From CAIVAT01 sp964473485 (GTDB lineage: Bacteria > Bacteroidota > Bacteroidia > Bacteroidales > FEN-979): 64,000 nucleotides of DNA. The stretch is taken from positions 52,974 to 116,973 of the forward strand of contig CAYYPH010000009.1 of assembly GCA_964473485.1 (NCBI GenBank), given 5' to 3'. The position numbers were made by a program, and so were the translations under genes. Under the pieces are notes generated by a model, which saw only the letters and a list, made by a program, of their open reading frames with translations, did not search any database and was not told the DNA's origin. Of the stretch, positions 8,461 to 17,353 are shown one piece after another (position 1 is the first letter of the stretch; each line of letters opens with the position of its first letter).

Positions 8461-9858
8461 ATGATCCACGAACTTTTAAATCATTTTCAGTCGCACCGCC
8501 TTGGTGTGAAGGAACGTATTGCCGCGGGAAAGGAACTCCGCAAGGAAATGCCCCGCGAACAGTTAGGGGAATATAAGCCTGCGGCCGATCGCCCTGATCC
8601 GGTTGCCATCCTCGAGGAGCAGGGAAAGAGCCGCCTTCAGGAACTCGTTCCCCTCCGGTATGCCAGGATGCTCACCTCCCCGTTCGCGTTCCTGCGCGGC
8701 GCTGCTGCCATCATGGCAGCCGACCTGGGAGCCGGGGTCAGGAGTACCGGCATCACGGTACAGTCGTGCGGCGATATGCATGTAGCCAATTTCGGGGTAT
8801 TTGCCACGGCAGAGCGCAACCTGGTGTTTGGGATCAATGATTTTGACGAGACGTTACCGGGCCCCTGGGAATGGGATCTGAAAAGGCTTGCAGCCAGCAT
8901 CGTGGCTGCCGGGAAGTTCGTCGGAGCCAGTAAAGCGATGTGTGGGGAGGGGGTCATGGCGGCGGTAAGATCTTATCGAACCCGGATGCTCGAATACGCT
9001 TCCATGGGCGTTCTTGAATTGTGGTATTCTTCCATGCAGGAAAAGGATATCCTGAGCATTTACGCAAAATCGTTGCACAAGGATGTGAAGAAAGTCCTGG
9101 CCAAAGCCCGCCAGCGAACCCACATGCAGGTTCTGAGCAAGCTCACCGATCTGATCGACGACAAACACCGGTTGCGCGAGAACGCCCCCTTCATCGTGAG
9201 GGAAACCCATACCCAGGACGGAAGGACGATCGAGACCGCCACGGGTGATTTCCTGGAATCCTACTTTCCCAGCCTTTCCGACGACCGCCAGGCGTTACTG
9301 AAAAACTACCGCATCAGGGATGTCGCACGCAAAGTGGTAGGCGTCGGCAGCGTGGGAACAAGGTGCTGGATTGTATTTCTCACCGGGAACCATTCCAATG
9401 ATCCGCTGTTCCTTCAGATCAAACAGGCGGAGCCCTCCGTTCTTGAGCCGTACCTTGCCAAATCAGCATATATCAACCAGGGACAAAGGGTGGTCGCCGG
9501 ACAGCGCATGATACAGGCGGCCCCCGACATCTTCCTGGGGTGGTTTGAATCAGGGGGCGGGCATTTTTATGTACGTCAGTTGCGCGACATGAAAGGTGGG
9601 GCCGAGTTTGATCCCAGGACCACGAAAAAAGGGTACCTCAACAGTTATTGCACCTTATGTGGCTGGTCCCTTGCCCTTGCGCATGCTCGATCGGGCGATG
9701 CAGCCATGATCGCCGGTTATGCCGGGAAGGGCGATGCCCTGGACAAGGCGATGGTGCGCTTTGCTATTGAATACGACAAGCAGAATGAAAAAGACTACCG
9801 TGCACTGGCAGCGGCTGCAAAAAGCGGGAGGATCCAGGTTGCCGGGGCCACTGAATAA
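8461..9858 (+). CDS. DUF2252 family protein
   Basis: 465 residues, typical family length. Diagnostic blocks are RYARMLTSPFAFLRGAAAIM near residue 62 and CGDMHVANFGVF plus FGINDFDETLPGPWEWDLKRL near 105-145, which resemble the catalytic loop and metal-binding loop of kinase-like folds (aminoglycoside phosphotransferase type). No signal peptide, so cytoplasmic. The biochemical role is unknown. It is preceded by dyad site B and a matching -7 box, which ties its expression to the same signal as the sulfatases. Confidence 0.88.
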   Translation: MIHELLNHFQSHRLGVKERIAAGKELRKEMPREQLGEYKPAADRPDPVAILEEQGKSRLQELVPLRYARMLTSPFAFLRGAAAIMAADLGAGVRSTGITVQSCGDMHVANFGVFATAERNLVFGINDFDETLPGPWEWDLKRLAASIVAAGKFVGASKAMCGEGVMAAVRSYRTRMLEYASMGVLELWYSSMQEKDILSIYAKSLHKDVKKVLAKARQRTHMQVLSKLTDLIDDKHRLRENAPFIVRETHTQDGRTIETATGDFLESYFPSLSDDRQALLKNYRIRDVARKVVGVGSVGTRCWIVFLTGNHSNDPLFLQIKQAEPSVLEPYLAKSAYINQGQRVVAGQRMIQAAPDIFLGWFESGGGHFYVRQLRDMKGGAEFDPRTTKKGYLNSYCTLCGWSLALAHARSGDAAMIAGYAGKGDALDKAMVRFAIEYDKQNEKDYRALAAAAKSGRIQVAGATE

Positions 9859-10026
9859 GACAGTGACTGCCGGCCCGGGGCAAGGAAGCCAGGCTGGGTT
9901 TGCGGCCGAGGAGGCCGTACCGGCCGGGATCATTTCCTGTTGCGGTTTCGCGGGCTGCTTTTTCAAAGACGCCTGGCAATAAAATACGATCTTTGTGTAC
10001 TTTACTAACCAGCTGATTTCCATCGA

Positions 10027-11508
10027 ATGAAAATTTTCCTCCCCCTGCTGATCTTTTCAATCACGGTCATACCGCTTGAGATCTTCTCGCAGAATAAAAA
10101 CGGTTCCATCCATCTCCCGGACACCATCCGGTTCCCGTATGTCAGGATCACAGGGGTGGAGATCAGCGGGAACAAACTCACCCGCGAAAAGATCATCACG
10201 CGTGAACTCGATTTCACGATCGGCGACAGCCTGGCCACCTTCCGTAAGGGCCAGCAGGTCCGCTTCAATGACCGTAACTTTTACCCCAATGACTCGAGTG
10301 AGCTGAGCCTGCGGATGAACTACAGCCGCGAGAACCTGGTCAACACCAAGCTTTTTTTGACGGTGGATCTTTCGCTGAAGCAGCAATCAGGCAATCAATA
10401 CACCCTGCAGATCGATGTCAACGAGCGACATTACTGGTGGATTTTTCCGGTGGCCAAGCTGAACGCCCCTAATTTCAATGAATGGATCCGCGACGTCCAG
10501 TGGTCTGATCTCAGCATGGGATTATTCTTCAGCCATAACAACCTTTTCGGGTTAAGCCACCAGACCTCCATCATTGCTTATTTTGGAAAATCCTGGGCCG
10601 TTGCGCTCGGTTACAAGATCCCCTGGATTGGTCATGGCCAGAAGGTGGGCCTTACCATGACCGCCGGGTACAGCAACCTGTACACGGTTGAATATGCCTC
10701 GGTCGACAATAAGCGGCAGATGATATATTGGCCCAACAGCCAGCAGGATGTGAAGATCGCCGCCAAACTGTCGCTCCGGCCCGGTCTCTACAATTACGGG
10801 ACGGTGAAAATGACGGGCGAATATATCATGATCTCCGATTCGATGTACCAGCTCGATTCAAACTATCTTGCCGGCTACAAGAAGACCAACACAACGCTCA
10901 GCCTTTATGCCGATTACTATTATGACAACCGGAACAGTCACTCTTATCCGCTTAAAGGAAATATGCTGAGGGTTTTCATCAACAAGGTCGGGCTTGGACT
11001 GGTTTCGAAGGATGTGAATATTTTTTATTATGGCATCGATTTCCATTTTTACCAGGCATTCGGTAAGCGATGGTACATAGCTGAAATGGTCAAGGCTGAA
11101 AATTCAGCCGGGGAGAACGCCCCCTACTACTATCAGCTCAACATGACCCAGGGGAAGGACTTCATCAGGGGGTTCGACCTCTATACCCTGAAAGGCGACC
11201 AGATCTACTATTGCCGGAACAACCTGAAGTATGAACTGGTCAAGCCTTCGGTGAAGAAGGTGAAGGAGGGGCAGGAGAAGAACAAGTTCAAGGCCCTGCA
11301 GTATGCGTTTTACCTGAACGCCTTTGCCGACGCGGGTTATTGTGTCAACAATTTCACAGAGAACAATCCGTACAACAACCGGTTTCTGTTGAGCTGGGGG
11401 CTGGGACTCGATTTCGTGACCTATTACGACCTGGTGATCCGGTTCGAGTATGCTTTTACTTCCATCGGCACCAATGGGTTCTTCTTTGGGTTTGGGATGC
11501 CGATATAG
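10027..11508 (+). CDS. Omp85-type outer-membrane protein (POTRA plus BamA/TamA-like barrel)
   Basis: 493 residues with a signal peptide (ends near FSQ, residue 20). A single POTRA-like domain follows (about 38-125, starting RITGVEISGNKLTREKIITRELDF). From about residue 150 a beta-barrel runs to the C-terminus, which ends in aromatic strands. Only one POTRA, so it is not the essential BamA, but a TamA-like or lineage-specific Omp85 insertase or translocator. The next gene (11797-13122) also has an Omp85 barrel, without POTRA. A heptamer-phased repeat array fills the whole gap between them. Confidence 0.8.
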   Translation: MKIFLPLLIFSITVIPLEIFSQNKNGSIHLPDTIRFPYVRITGVEISGNKLTREKIITRELDFTIGDSLATFRKGQQVRFNDRNFYPNDSSELSLRMNYSRENLVNTKLFLTVDLSLKQQSGNQYTLQIDVNERHYWWIFPVAKLNAPNFNEWIRDVQWSDLSMGLFFSHNNLFGLSHQTSIIAYFGKSWAVALGYKIPWIGHGQKVGLTMTAGYSNLYTVEYASVDNKRQMIYWPNSQQDVKIAAKLSLRPGLYNYGTVKMTGEYIMISDSMYQLDSNYLAGYKKTNTTLSLYADYYYDNRNSHSYPLKGNMLRVFINKVGLGLVSKDVNIFYYGIDFHFYQAFGKRWYIAEMVKAENSAGENAPYYYQLNMTQGKDFIRGFDLYTLKGDQIYYCRNNLKYELVKPSVKKVKEGQEKNKFKALQYAFYLNAFADAGYCVNNFTENNPYNNRFLLSWGLGLDFVTYYDLVIRFEYAFTSIGTNGFFFGFGMPI

Positions 11509-11510
11509 AC

Positions 11511-11769
11511 GTGACACGTGACGCGTGACGGGTGACGGGGAAATCGTGACGCGTGACGCGTGACGGGGAAATCGTGACGCGTGACGCGTGACGGGTGACG
11601 CGCGGGTGATGGGAGAAGGGAGAAGGGAGAATTGAAAATGGAAAATTGAAAACGAAAAACGGAAAACGGAAATCTGAAAGAAATAACGCGGTAATCGCTA
11701 TTCGCTAATCGCTAATCCCTATTCGCTAATCCCTGATATAAATTTTGAATTTTGAATTTCAAATTTTCT
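11511..11769. repeat. Heptamer-phased repeat array 1 (36 or more units)
   Basis: The sequence can be cut every 7 bases from 11511 onward with no slip. It starts as GTGACGC/GTGACGG words with two GGAAATC, passes to AAGGGAG, then AATTGAA/AACGGAA, then AATCGCT/AATCCCT and finally ATTTTGA. Five word families thus share one register over about 250 bp. It fills nearly the whole gap between the two Omp85 genes. I see no coding potential or promoter in it. Confidence 0.85.
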
Positions 11770-11796
11770 TATTCTTGCGGATCATAACATAAAAAA

Positions 11797-13122
11797 ATGG
11801 TAAAAAACAACATCTACATTATTTTTCTGGTCGTTCTGATGACCAGTTTCAGTATGTCGCTGATGGGACAAACCACGGACACCACCCTGATCAAGAAGGG
11901 TGTGGCCGCCGACACCGGTACCGTGAAGAAGGAAAAAGAGTGCAAGCAGGGTGCAGTCGGCGACTGGTTCAAGAAAAAGGAGAAGGCTCCCAAACCGCCG
12001 AAAAAGTTCATGGCATTGATCCTGCCCAACATCAGCTCCAATCCCTCCAACGGATTTCTGCTCGGCATCGGCGGTACATTCGGGTGGTACATGGGACCCA
12101 AAGGAACCACGCGGGTTTCGGCCGCCCCTTTCACAGTGGCCGTGACCTCAAAGAAACAGCTGATCACTTTCGTCAAATCGAACATTTACACGAAGGATGA
12201 CAAGTTTTTCCTCCAGGGTGACTGGCGGTTTTATATTTACAGCCAGCCGACTTATGGATTGGGATCCAACGCACCCGATACGGTTGGCCTGCCCGGAGGG
12301 TTTCACTGGGACGGCGAAGGGGGCGATCTTGACTCAGCGGCTTTCCCGATGAAGTTCAACCAGGTGAAGATCCATGAGATCGTCAGCCGAAAGATTGTCA
12401 CGAATTTCTATGTGGGGATCGGGTACCATTTTGACTACTTCTATGCCATCAACGATGAGAAGCTGAAGCTCGACACGACCCCCCAGCTGATGACTCCGCA
12501 CTATGTCTATTCGACCAAATACGGATACAACATCAACGACTATATGCTCTCGGGCCTCAGTGCGAACCTGGTGTACGACAGCCGCGACAACCAGGCCAAC
12601 CCGTACAAGGGGATCTATGCCAACATCAACTACCGTTACAACTTCACCTTTCTCGGAAGCGACCAGGATGCCTCGGAACTCTGGCTGGAGTTCCGGACGT
12701 ATGTCGGCCTTTCGAAAAAGAAAGCAAGGCACCTGATTGCCTTCTGGGCATTCGGCGATTTCAACCTCACCGGCCACCTGCCCTACATGACCCTGCCCAA
12801 CCTGGGCGGCGACCAGCGGGCACGATCCGGTCGTGGCTATACCAACGGTCGTTTCAGGGGTAAGGACCTTGTTTACGGAGAGGTGGAGTACCGGTTCCCG
12901 ATCTGGCCCTGCTCCAACATCATCGGCGGGGTGCTGTTCGCCAATGCCTCCACCACCAACAATCCCGACCGCAATGTGAAACTGTTCGAATATATCCAGC
13001 CGGCTGTCGGATTCGGGATCAGGATCATGGTGAACAAGTACTTCCGTACCAACATCAACCTCGACCTGGCCATCGGGGCGAAGTCGTCGGGATTCTATTT
13101 CTCGGGGCAGGAGACGTTTTGA
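11797..13122 (+). CDS. Omp85/BamA-like outer-membrane barrel protein without POTRA
   Basis: 441 residues with a signal peptide (cut after SLMG near residue 24). A Lys-rich linker covers residues 45-70. The remainder is a barrel with the motifs of the bacterial surface antigen family: LVYDSRDNQANPYKG near residue 260, and the late GGDQRARSGRGYTNGRFRGKD with the RGY/RFR pattern of the L6 loop near 340-360. No POTRA precedes it. Probably an outer-membrane accessory protein; partner unknown. It is followed by a long heptamer array. Confidence 0.8.
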   Translation: MVKNNIYIIFLVVLMTSFSMSLMGQTTDTTLIKKGVAADTGTVKKEKECKQGAVGDWFKKKEKAPKPPKKFMALILPNISSNPSNGFLLGIGGTFGWYMGPKGTTRVSAAPFTVAVTSKKQLITFVKSNIYTKDDKFFLQGDWRFYIYSQPTYGLGSNAPDTVGLPGGFHWDGEGGDLDSAAFPMKFNQVKIHEIVSRKIVTNFYVGIGYHFDYFYAINDEKLKLDTTPQLMTPHYVYSTKYGYNINDYMLSGLSANLVYDSRDNQANPYKGIYANINYRYNFTFLGSDQDASELWLEFRTYVGLSKKKARHLIAFWAFGDFNLTGHLPYMTLPNLGGDQRARSGRGYTNGRFRGKDLVYGEVEYRFPIWPCSNIIGGVLFANASTTNNPDRNVKLFEYIQPAVGFGIRIMVNKYFRTNINLDLAIGAKSSGFYFSGQETF

Positions 13123-13125
13123 ATC

Positions 13126-13430
13126 GTGACGCGTGACGGGAAAATCGTGACGGGTGACGAGAAAATCGTGACGCGTGACAGGTGACGGGTGACGCGCAGG
13201 TCATGGGAGTGAGTGTGTGAACGGTCTCACCGTCTACCGTCTACGGTTTCACGGTCTTCGGTCCCACGGTCCACGGTCAAAGGCGTGACAGGTGACAGGT
13301 GACGGGTGACGCGCGGGTCATGGGATTAAGTGTGTGAACGGTCTCACCGTCTACCGTCTACGGTTTCACGGTCTTCGGTCCCACGGTCTTCGGTCCTACG
13401 GTCCACGGTCAAAGGCGTGACAGGTGACGG
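13126..13430. repeat. Heptamer-phased repeat array 2, with an internal duplication
   Basis: Starts 3 bp after the stop of the Omp85 gene. 22 consecutive 7-base words run from 13126 to 13279 (GTGACGC, GAAAATC, CGTCTAC, CGGTCTT, ACGGTCC and others). After a 5-nt slip the register resumes to about 13410, then a 6-nt slip and two more words. The stretch 13175-13284 recurs with few changes at 13292-13416. This array explains the gene-free stretch 13123-13471. Confidence 0.85.
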
Positions 13431-13471
13431 GAAGAAAATTGATTGAATGACTAATAAGTATTGGACTTCGT

Positions 13472-14155
13472 ATGTTCGAGAAAAGCTATCAGAAGGTAAC
13501 AAACTGGATCGAGTACTACCGGTTCCTGCTGCTTTTGCTGTCAACCCTGCTGGTCCTGATCCTGCCGGCGCTTGCCTCCACCGGTTGGCTTTCCGATCTG
13601 TTTTTCGATGGCACCATCAGCTTCCTGTTCATACAGAGCATGATCGCAGCCCACCTCCGTCCGTCGCGGAAGCGCATCGCCCAGGTGATCGTATTCAGCC
13701 TGATCGCCTTGTTCTGGCTCAAACCTCTTGGCATTGAATCGGACTACATCGAGCTTGTCAAAGGGTTCTCTTTATTATTTTTCTTTACCCTGGTGGTGCT
13801 CTCGATGATCAGGTTCATGATCCGTTCACAGTCGGTGGACATGAATGTTCTGCTCGCCTCCGTCAACATATACCTGCTGATCGGGATTATTTTCGCGTTC
13901 GTGGCCATCATGATCGACCGCGTCTATCCGGGTGCATACGGCTTCCCCGATCACATTGGCAAACATACGATCGTGCCGTTCCTGTATTACACCTTCATCA
14001 CTATGACGACGGTAGGGTACGGAGACATCGTACCGCATGTGCCGGCGACACAGACCCTGGCCTACCTGATAGCCGTGACCGGACAGTTTTACACCGCCAT
14101 CGTGATCTCCTTTCTCGTGGGCAAGTACCTGGTTCATTCAGACCGGAAGAAATAA
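13472..14155 (+). CDS. Potassium channel family protein (copy 1)
   Basis: 227 residues with five or six membrane segments. The last pair brackets a pore loop with the selectivity filter TTVGYGD near residue 175 (PF07885 type). The N-terminal helices may form a small voltage-sensor-like or structural module without an obvious Arg ladder. No cytoplasmic RCK/TrkA_N domain. It conducts K+ across the inner membrane; gating is unknown. A paralogue with TLGYGD lies at 44849-45523, and a Kup transporter at 24150-26057, so the window has three K+ transport proteins. Confidence 0.85.
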   Translation: MFEKSYQKVTNWIEYYRFLLLLLSTLLVLILPALASTGWLSDLFFDGTISFLFIQSMIAAHLRPSRKRIAQVIVFSLIALFWLKPLGIESDYIELVKGFSLLFFFTLVVLSMIRFMIRSQSVDMNVLLASVNIYLLIGIIFAFVAIMIDRVYPGAYGFPDHIGKHTIVPFLYYTFITMTTVGYGDIVPHVPATQTLAYLIAVTGQFYTAIVISFLVGKYLVHSDRKK

Positions 14156-14183
14156 GCATAGCTGCAACTGAGGGATTAAAGGC

Positions 14184-14308
14184 GTGACGCGTGACGGGTT
14201 TTGCGTTTCGCGTTTCGCGTTTCGCGTTGAAACAACAGTGCACGGCCAACAGTCCACAGTCCACAGTCCACGGTCACGGTCCACGGTCAAAGGCGTTTCG
14301 CGTTTTTT
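14184..14308. repeat. Heptamer-phased repeat array 3
   Basis: GTGACGC, GTGACGG, GTTTTGC, three GTTTCGC, CAACAGT/GCACGGC, CCACAGT and CCACGGT words in one 7-nt register, with a single 6-nt unit at 14275-14280 and then four more words. Same vocabulary as arrays 1 and 2. Confidence 0.8.
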
Positions 14309-14330
14309 TCATCAAATTTGCATGAATTAT

Positions 14331-14338
14331 TATCTTTG
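14331..14338 (+). promoter_or_regulatory. -7 box TATCTTTG before 14384
   Basis: Perfect TAnnTTTG match 45 bp before the ATG at 14384, directly downstream of array 3. No dyad or well-spaced -33 element is visible. Confidence 0.5.
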
Positions 14339-14383
14339 ATTCATTATTTCATCGCAGAAAAATGAAATTAAAATGATGAACAC

Positions 14384-15265
14384 ATGAAATCGTTTTTCCT
14401 GAGAACACGACTCCGATTATCCGCCATCCTGTTTTTATGTCTACTTTTCCATACCGGTGCCCTATCGCAGGAACCTGTACCCCTGAGTTCAGGGGATATC
14501 GGGGGTATCCTTGTAAGCCGAACGGACCGGTACAATGCCGAGTTCCTCCCCGAATACAATCCCGATGACGCCCCGCTGCTGATGGAATATGGATTCAAAT
14601 CGTTACTTGTACAGGATTTCCAGCCCCAACAAGGGACAACCCGGCTGGAGGTCTACCAGCTGGGCTCACCGGAAGCTGCCTTCGGGATGTTCTCCGTCTC
14701 AGCCATTGGCTGTGCGCTGCGCGACACGCTGATGCGGTTCGATTGCATGGGACCGTCGCGGTATTCGGCGGCTTACGGCGATCTTTACATTGTCATCTCC
14801 ATGCAGACCGATGCAAACCTGGATCCCGGTTTTACGATCAAGCTGATGGATGCGGTCTTTCAAAAAAATCCCCGCACTCCGCTGCAGGTCCCGGAACCCT
14901 TCGACAATCCCCGGCTCAAACTCAGCAGGAATAACCTGATGTTCATGCAGGGGCAGCAGGGTCTGGAAAACTCCATGTATCCGGTTACAGACCTGTTTCT
15001 TGGAATTCATTTTGCCATGTATGCCACCAAGGTCGCCAATACCGATTTTGACATCTATTTCACGCGGATCTTTTTCCCAGACCCTTCCCGGATCATGACT
15101 TTTCTGACAAGGGCAGGATTATCACAAAACGGTGTGCCCATTCCCAACACCGATCCCAATGGCCTGATATATCGTGAGTACAGGCAGATAGACGAACGGA
15201 CCATCTTTTTTCTGCAGGCCAGGAAACCTTACCCGATCGGCGCATTCCTTCCAGGGGGAAGGTAA
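14384..15265 (+). CDS. Hypothetical secreted protein (possibly DUF6599-like)
   Basis: 293 residues with a signal peptide (cut after GALS near residue 29). The mature part shows a repeated alpha/beta pattern with YQLGSPEAAFGMFSV near residue 90, which recalls families that read out protein quality or chemical state and are annotated DUF6599. I hold that name loosely. Likely periplasmic or outer surface. It has its own -7 box and is separated from the next gene by dyad site C. Confidence 0.6.
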   Translation: MKSFFLRTRLRLSAILFLCLLFHTGALSQEPVPLSSGDIGGILVSRTDRYNAEFLPEYNPDDAPLLMEYGFKSLLVQDFQPQQGTTRLEVYQLGSPEAAFGMFSVSAIGCALRDTLMRFDCMGPSRYSAAYGDLYIVISMQTDANLDPGFTIKLMDAVFQKNPRTPLQVPEPFDNPRLKLSRNNLMFMQGQQGLENSMYPVTDLFLGIHFAMYATKVANTDFDIYFTRIFFPDPSRIMTFLTRAGLSQNGVPIPNTDPNGLIYREYRQIDERTIFFLQARKPYPIGAFLPGGR

Positions 15266-15286
15266 CACCAGTAACCCATCATAAAA

Positions 15287-15304
15287 ATACTGAATTATGA
15301 GTAT
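15287..15304. promoter_or_regulatory. Dyad operator, site C (ATAC-N10-GTAT)
   Basis: ATACTGAATTATGAGTAT, the copy closest to the consensus ATACTgAwTnnTgAGTAT. Exactly 32 bp downstream comes GAACTTCG (15337-15344), a 4-of-6 match to TAnnTTTG. It would drive the barrel gene at 15433 with an 80-nt leader. Confidence 0.6.
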
Positions 15305-15432
15305 TGCTTTTATGGGGCTTCATGGTAATTATTTCCGAACTTCGCACCAGGAGGATGAACCTTAATCAGTTTCAGGAAGAACAATACTATCAAGAATATA
15401 CCATCTTACGATCGAATAAAAAATGTTTACAG

Positions 15433-16110
15433 ATGAAGACAAAAATGACCAGATCGCTGACATTATTCCTGGCAATCATTGCCGCATCCCTGCTGAATAC
15501 GGCGAATGCCCAGACCGAGGAGACCCAGGGAGCAAAAACAGACACAACGGTGCAAGAGACCACCGGGAAGGATAAGAAGAAGAACAGGAGAAAAGACGAA
15601 TTTATCGTGTTTGTCGGCGCCAATCTAAACCAGCTGTCGGTTTCATCGACGCAGTTCGAACAAAAGCCAAACATAGGGTATCACCTGGGGGGTGCCTATA
15701 AACGGGGTAAGTTCTTTTACTGGCAGGTAGGGGCACGGTTCAATTATGCACAGTACAAGCTGAACCCTGTTAACACCTCATCCGATTCGGCGAATGTGGT
15801 GCCTGTCTACGGCATCGATGTCCCCATCACGGGAGGGATCAATTTTCTTTCGTTTGTCAACCGGGTTTTTGCGCTGAGACTCTTTGTCAGCGCCGTCCCG
15901 TCTTTCAGCATTGGCGTCGGCAGCAATGACTTGGGGATCAGCAAGGATAATTTAAACACCTTCGTGTTTTACGGCCAGGGCGGCATCGGGTTCAACGTCG
16001 CCTTTTTCCTCCTTGAAGCAGGCTACAACTACGGTTTCGGCGACCAGTTCAAGAACGACCTCGAATCCAAACCGGGACAGTTCTTTGTCAACCTGGGGTT
16101 CAGGTTCTGA
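15433..16110 (+). CDS. Outer-membrane beta-barrel (porin-like) protein
   Basis: 225 residues from the ATG at 15433 (MKTKMTRSLTLFLAIIAASL, cut after NANAQ). An upstream extension to 15304 would begin with a TTG inside the dyad and add 43 residues without signal character, so it is rejected. After a Lys/Thr-rich linker the rest is an eight-strand-like barrel that ends in FFVNLGFRF with a terminal Phe. Ligand unknown. Convergent with the sulfotransferase, whose stop is 17 bp away. Confidence 0.75.
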   Translation: MKTKMTRSLTLFLAIIAASLLNTANAQTEETQGAKTDTTVQETTGKDKKKNRRKDEFIVFVGANLNQLSVSSTQFEQKPNIGYHLGGAYKRGKFFYWQVGARFNYAQYKLNPVNTSSDSANVVPVYGIDVPITGGINFLSFVNRVFALRLFVSAVPSFSIGVGSNDLGISKDNLNTFVFYGQGGIGFNVAFFLLEAGYNYGFGDQFKNDLESKPGQFFVNLGFRF

Positions 16111-16127
16111 AATAAATTACATGATCA

Positions 16128-17261
16128 CTACTGGTAAGAACCTTTTTCCACGCCGCGGCCATTCGTATAACCCAGTTTCTGCATGATATGGCTGGCATGA
16201 TCATTCACCAGCCGCAAGGTTTCGTATGTCGGAGGGTAGGCATTCCGCTCCGGAGCGGGATTCGCCTCCAGGAATTTATCCACACGAAGGGCCACCTTGC
16301 TGAAATCTCCCAGGCCGAACTGCGCATAGATCAATTCCAGGTGACGGTGAATATCTGCTGTGAAATCGTCCAGTTTCAGCTCAATGAGATTCTGCGGCGG
16401 GATGTTGATCTTTTCACTGAAATAGGCATCCATGCTTCTTTTGTAAATGTTCATGACATTATCGCGGGAGAAGGTGGCGGGCACCTCCTGAAGCTGCACC
16501 CCGGGAAAGATGGAGAGGATGAAGTGATACAATGACTCGATGACCTTGACAGGATGCCGGTGGATGAAAATGAACTTCGCATCCGGGAACATCTCCAGCA
16601 ATAGTCCGAGGCGGGCCAGGTGGCAAGGATTCTTCCCGATATACCTCACTCCCCCGGTGTTGAAAACGGCTTTCACCATCATGTTACGGTAGGACGATTT
16701 CCACATTGCGACGGCTTCTTTCGTCAATTTTCCCGTAAACAGTTCCTCGTCAACGATCCGGTCGAAGTCGCGGGGATAGATGAAGAATTTATAGATGGTG
16801 GCGGGCTGAAGGTTCATCATGCCAAAATCTTCCTCCTGCGGGAAATCCATGTCCATACTCACATTGTCGTAAGGTCGCTGGGCCGGCAGCACACGGTTGG
16901 TCAATGGCTTCAGCCACCACGACTGGGTGAGCACCAGATTAGGAAAAACGGTCTGAAAAGTGGTGGTGAATGCCGCTGTGGGATCCTGGCACATCAGGTT
17001 GTGAAGCAGAGTCGTCCCGCTCCGCCAGAAACCGATAATGAACACCGGTTGAGTCTGGAACCGGTAATTTTCAATGCGTTTCTGCCACAGGAGCCTTTCG
17101 GTCAGGCTGAATACTTCGAGAATGCCGGCGGCTGCCAGTGTGAGCCTGAACTTGTTCCGGTAGCCCGGATCGACCACATGACCATCATGAAGCTTACGGA
17201 TATTTTTCAGCGTACTGCCTGCAAGTGTGGTAACCGGAAACCTGAACTGGGTGCTTCGCAT
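16128..17261 (-). CDS. Sulfotransferase family protein (PAPS-dependent type)
   Basis: 377 residues, no signal peptide. The phosphosulfate-binding loop GFWRSGTT lies at residues 77-84, and the 3'-phosphate binding segment FIHRHPVKVIES near residue 230. Both are hallmarks of the Sulfotransfer_3 family. It would transfer sulfate from PAPS to a cytoplasmic acceptor that cannot be predicted. Its place between sulfatase clusters is notable: the same locus carries genes to add and to remove sulfate. No PAPS synthesis genes are in the window. Confidence 0.85.
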   Translation of the reverse strand: MRSTQFRFPVTTLAGSTLKNIRKLHDGHVVDPGYRNKFRLTLAAAGILEVFSLTERLLWQKRIENYRFQTQPVFIIGFWRSGTTLLHNLMCQDPTAAFTTTFQTVFPNLVLTQSWWLKPLTNRVLPAQRPYDNVSMDMDFPQEEDFGMMNLQPATIYKFFIYPRDFDRIVDEELFTGKLTKEAVAMWKSSYRNMMVKAVFNTGGVRYIGKNPCHLARLGLLLEMFPDAKFIFIHRHPVKVIESLYHFILSIFPGVQLQEVPATFSRDNVMNIYKRSMDAYFSEKINIPPQNLIELKLDDFTADIHRHLELIYAQFGLGDFSKVALRVDKFLEANPAPERNAYPPTYETLRLVNDHASHIMQKLGYTNGRGVEKGSYQ

Positions 17262-17353
17262 GAATCAGTAAACTGTGGTTAAGCGTAGGTATAACTCATT
17301 TAATACGACATAAGCGAAAGATGGGTCAGCTGGTTTGCCGCCATGTCCTATCT

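Noticed and set aside
8461..9858. DUF2252 gene as a toxin or phage gene
   Set aside because: Length and motifs are those of the chromosomal DUF2252 family and no phage or toxin-antitoxin partner is adjacent.
9859..10026. GC-rich gap between the DUF2252 and Omp85 genes as a terminator or small RNA
   Set aside because: I found no stem followed by a T-run and no stable inverted repeat with flanking signals.
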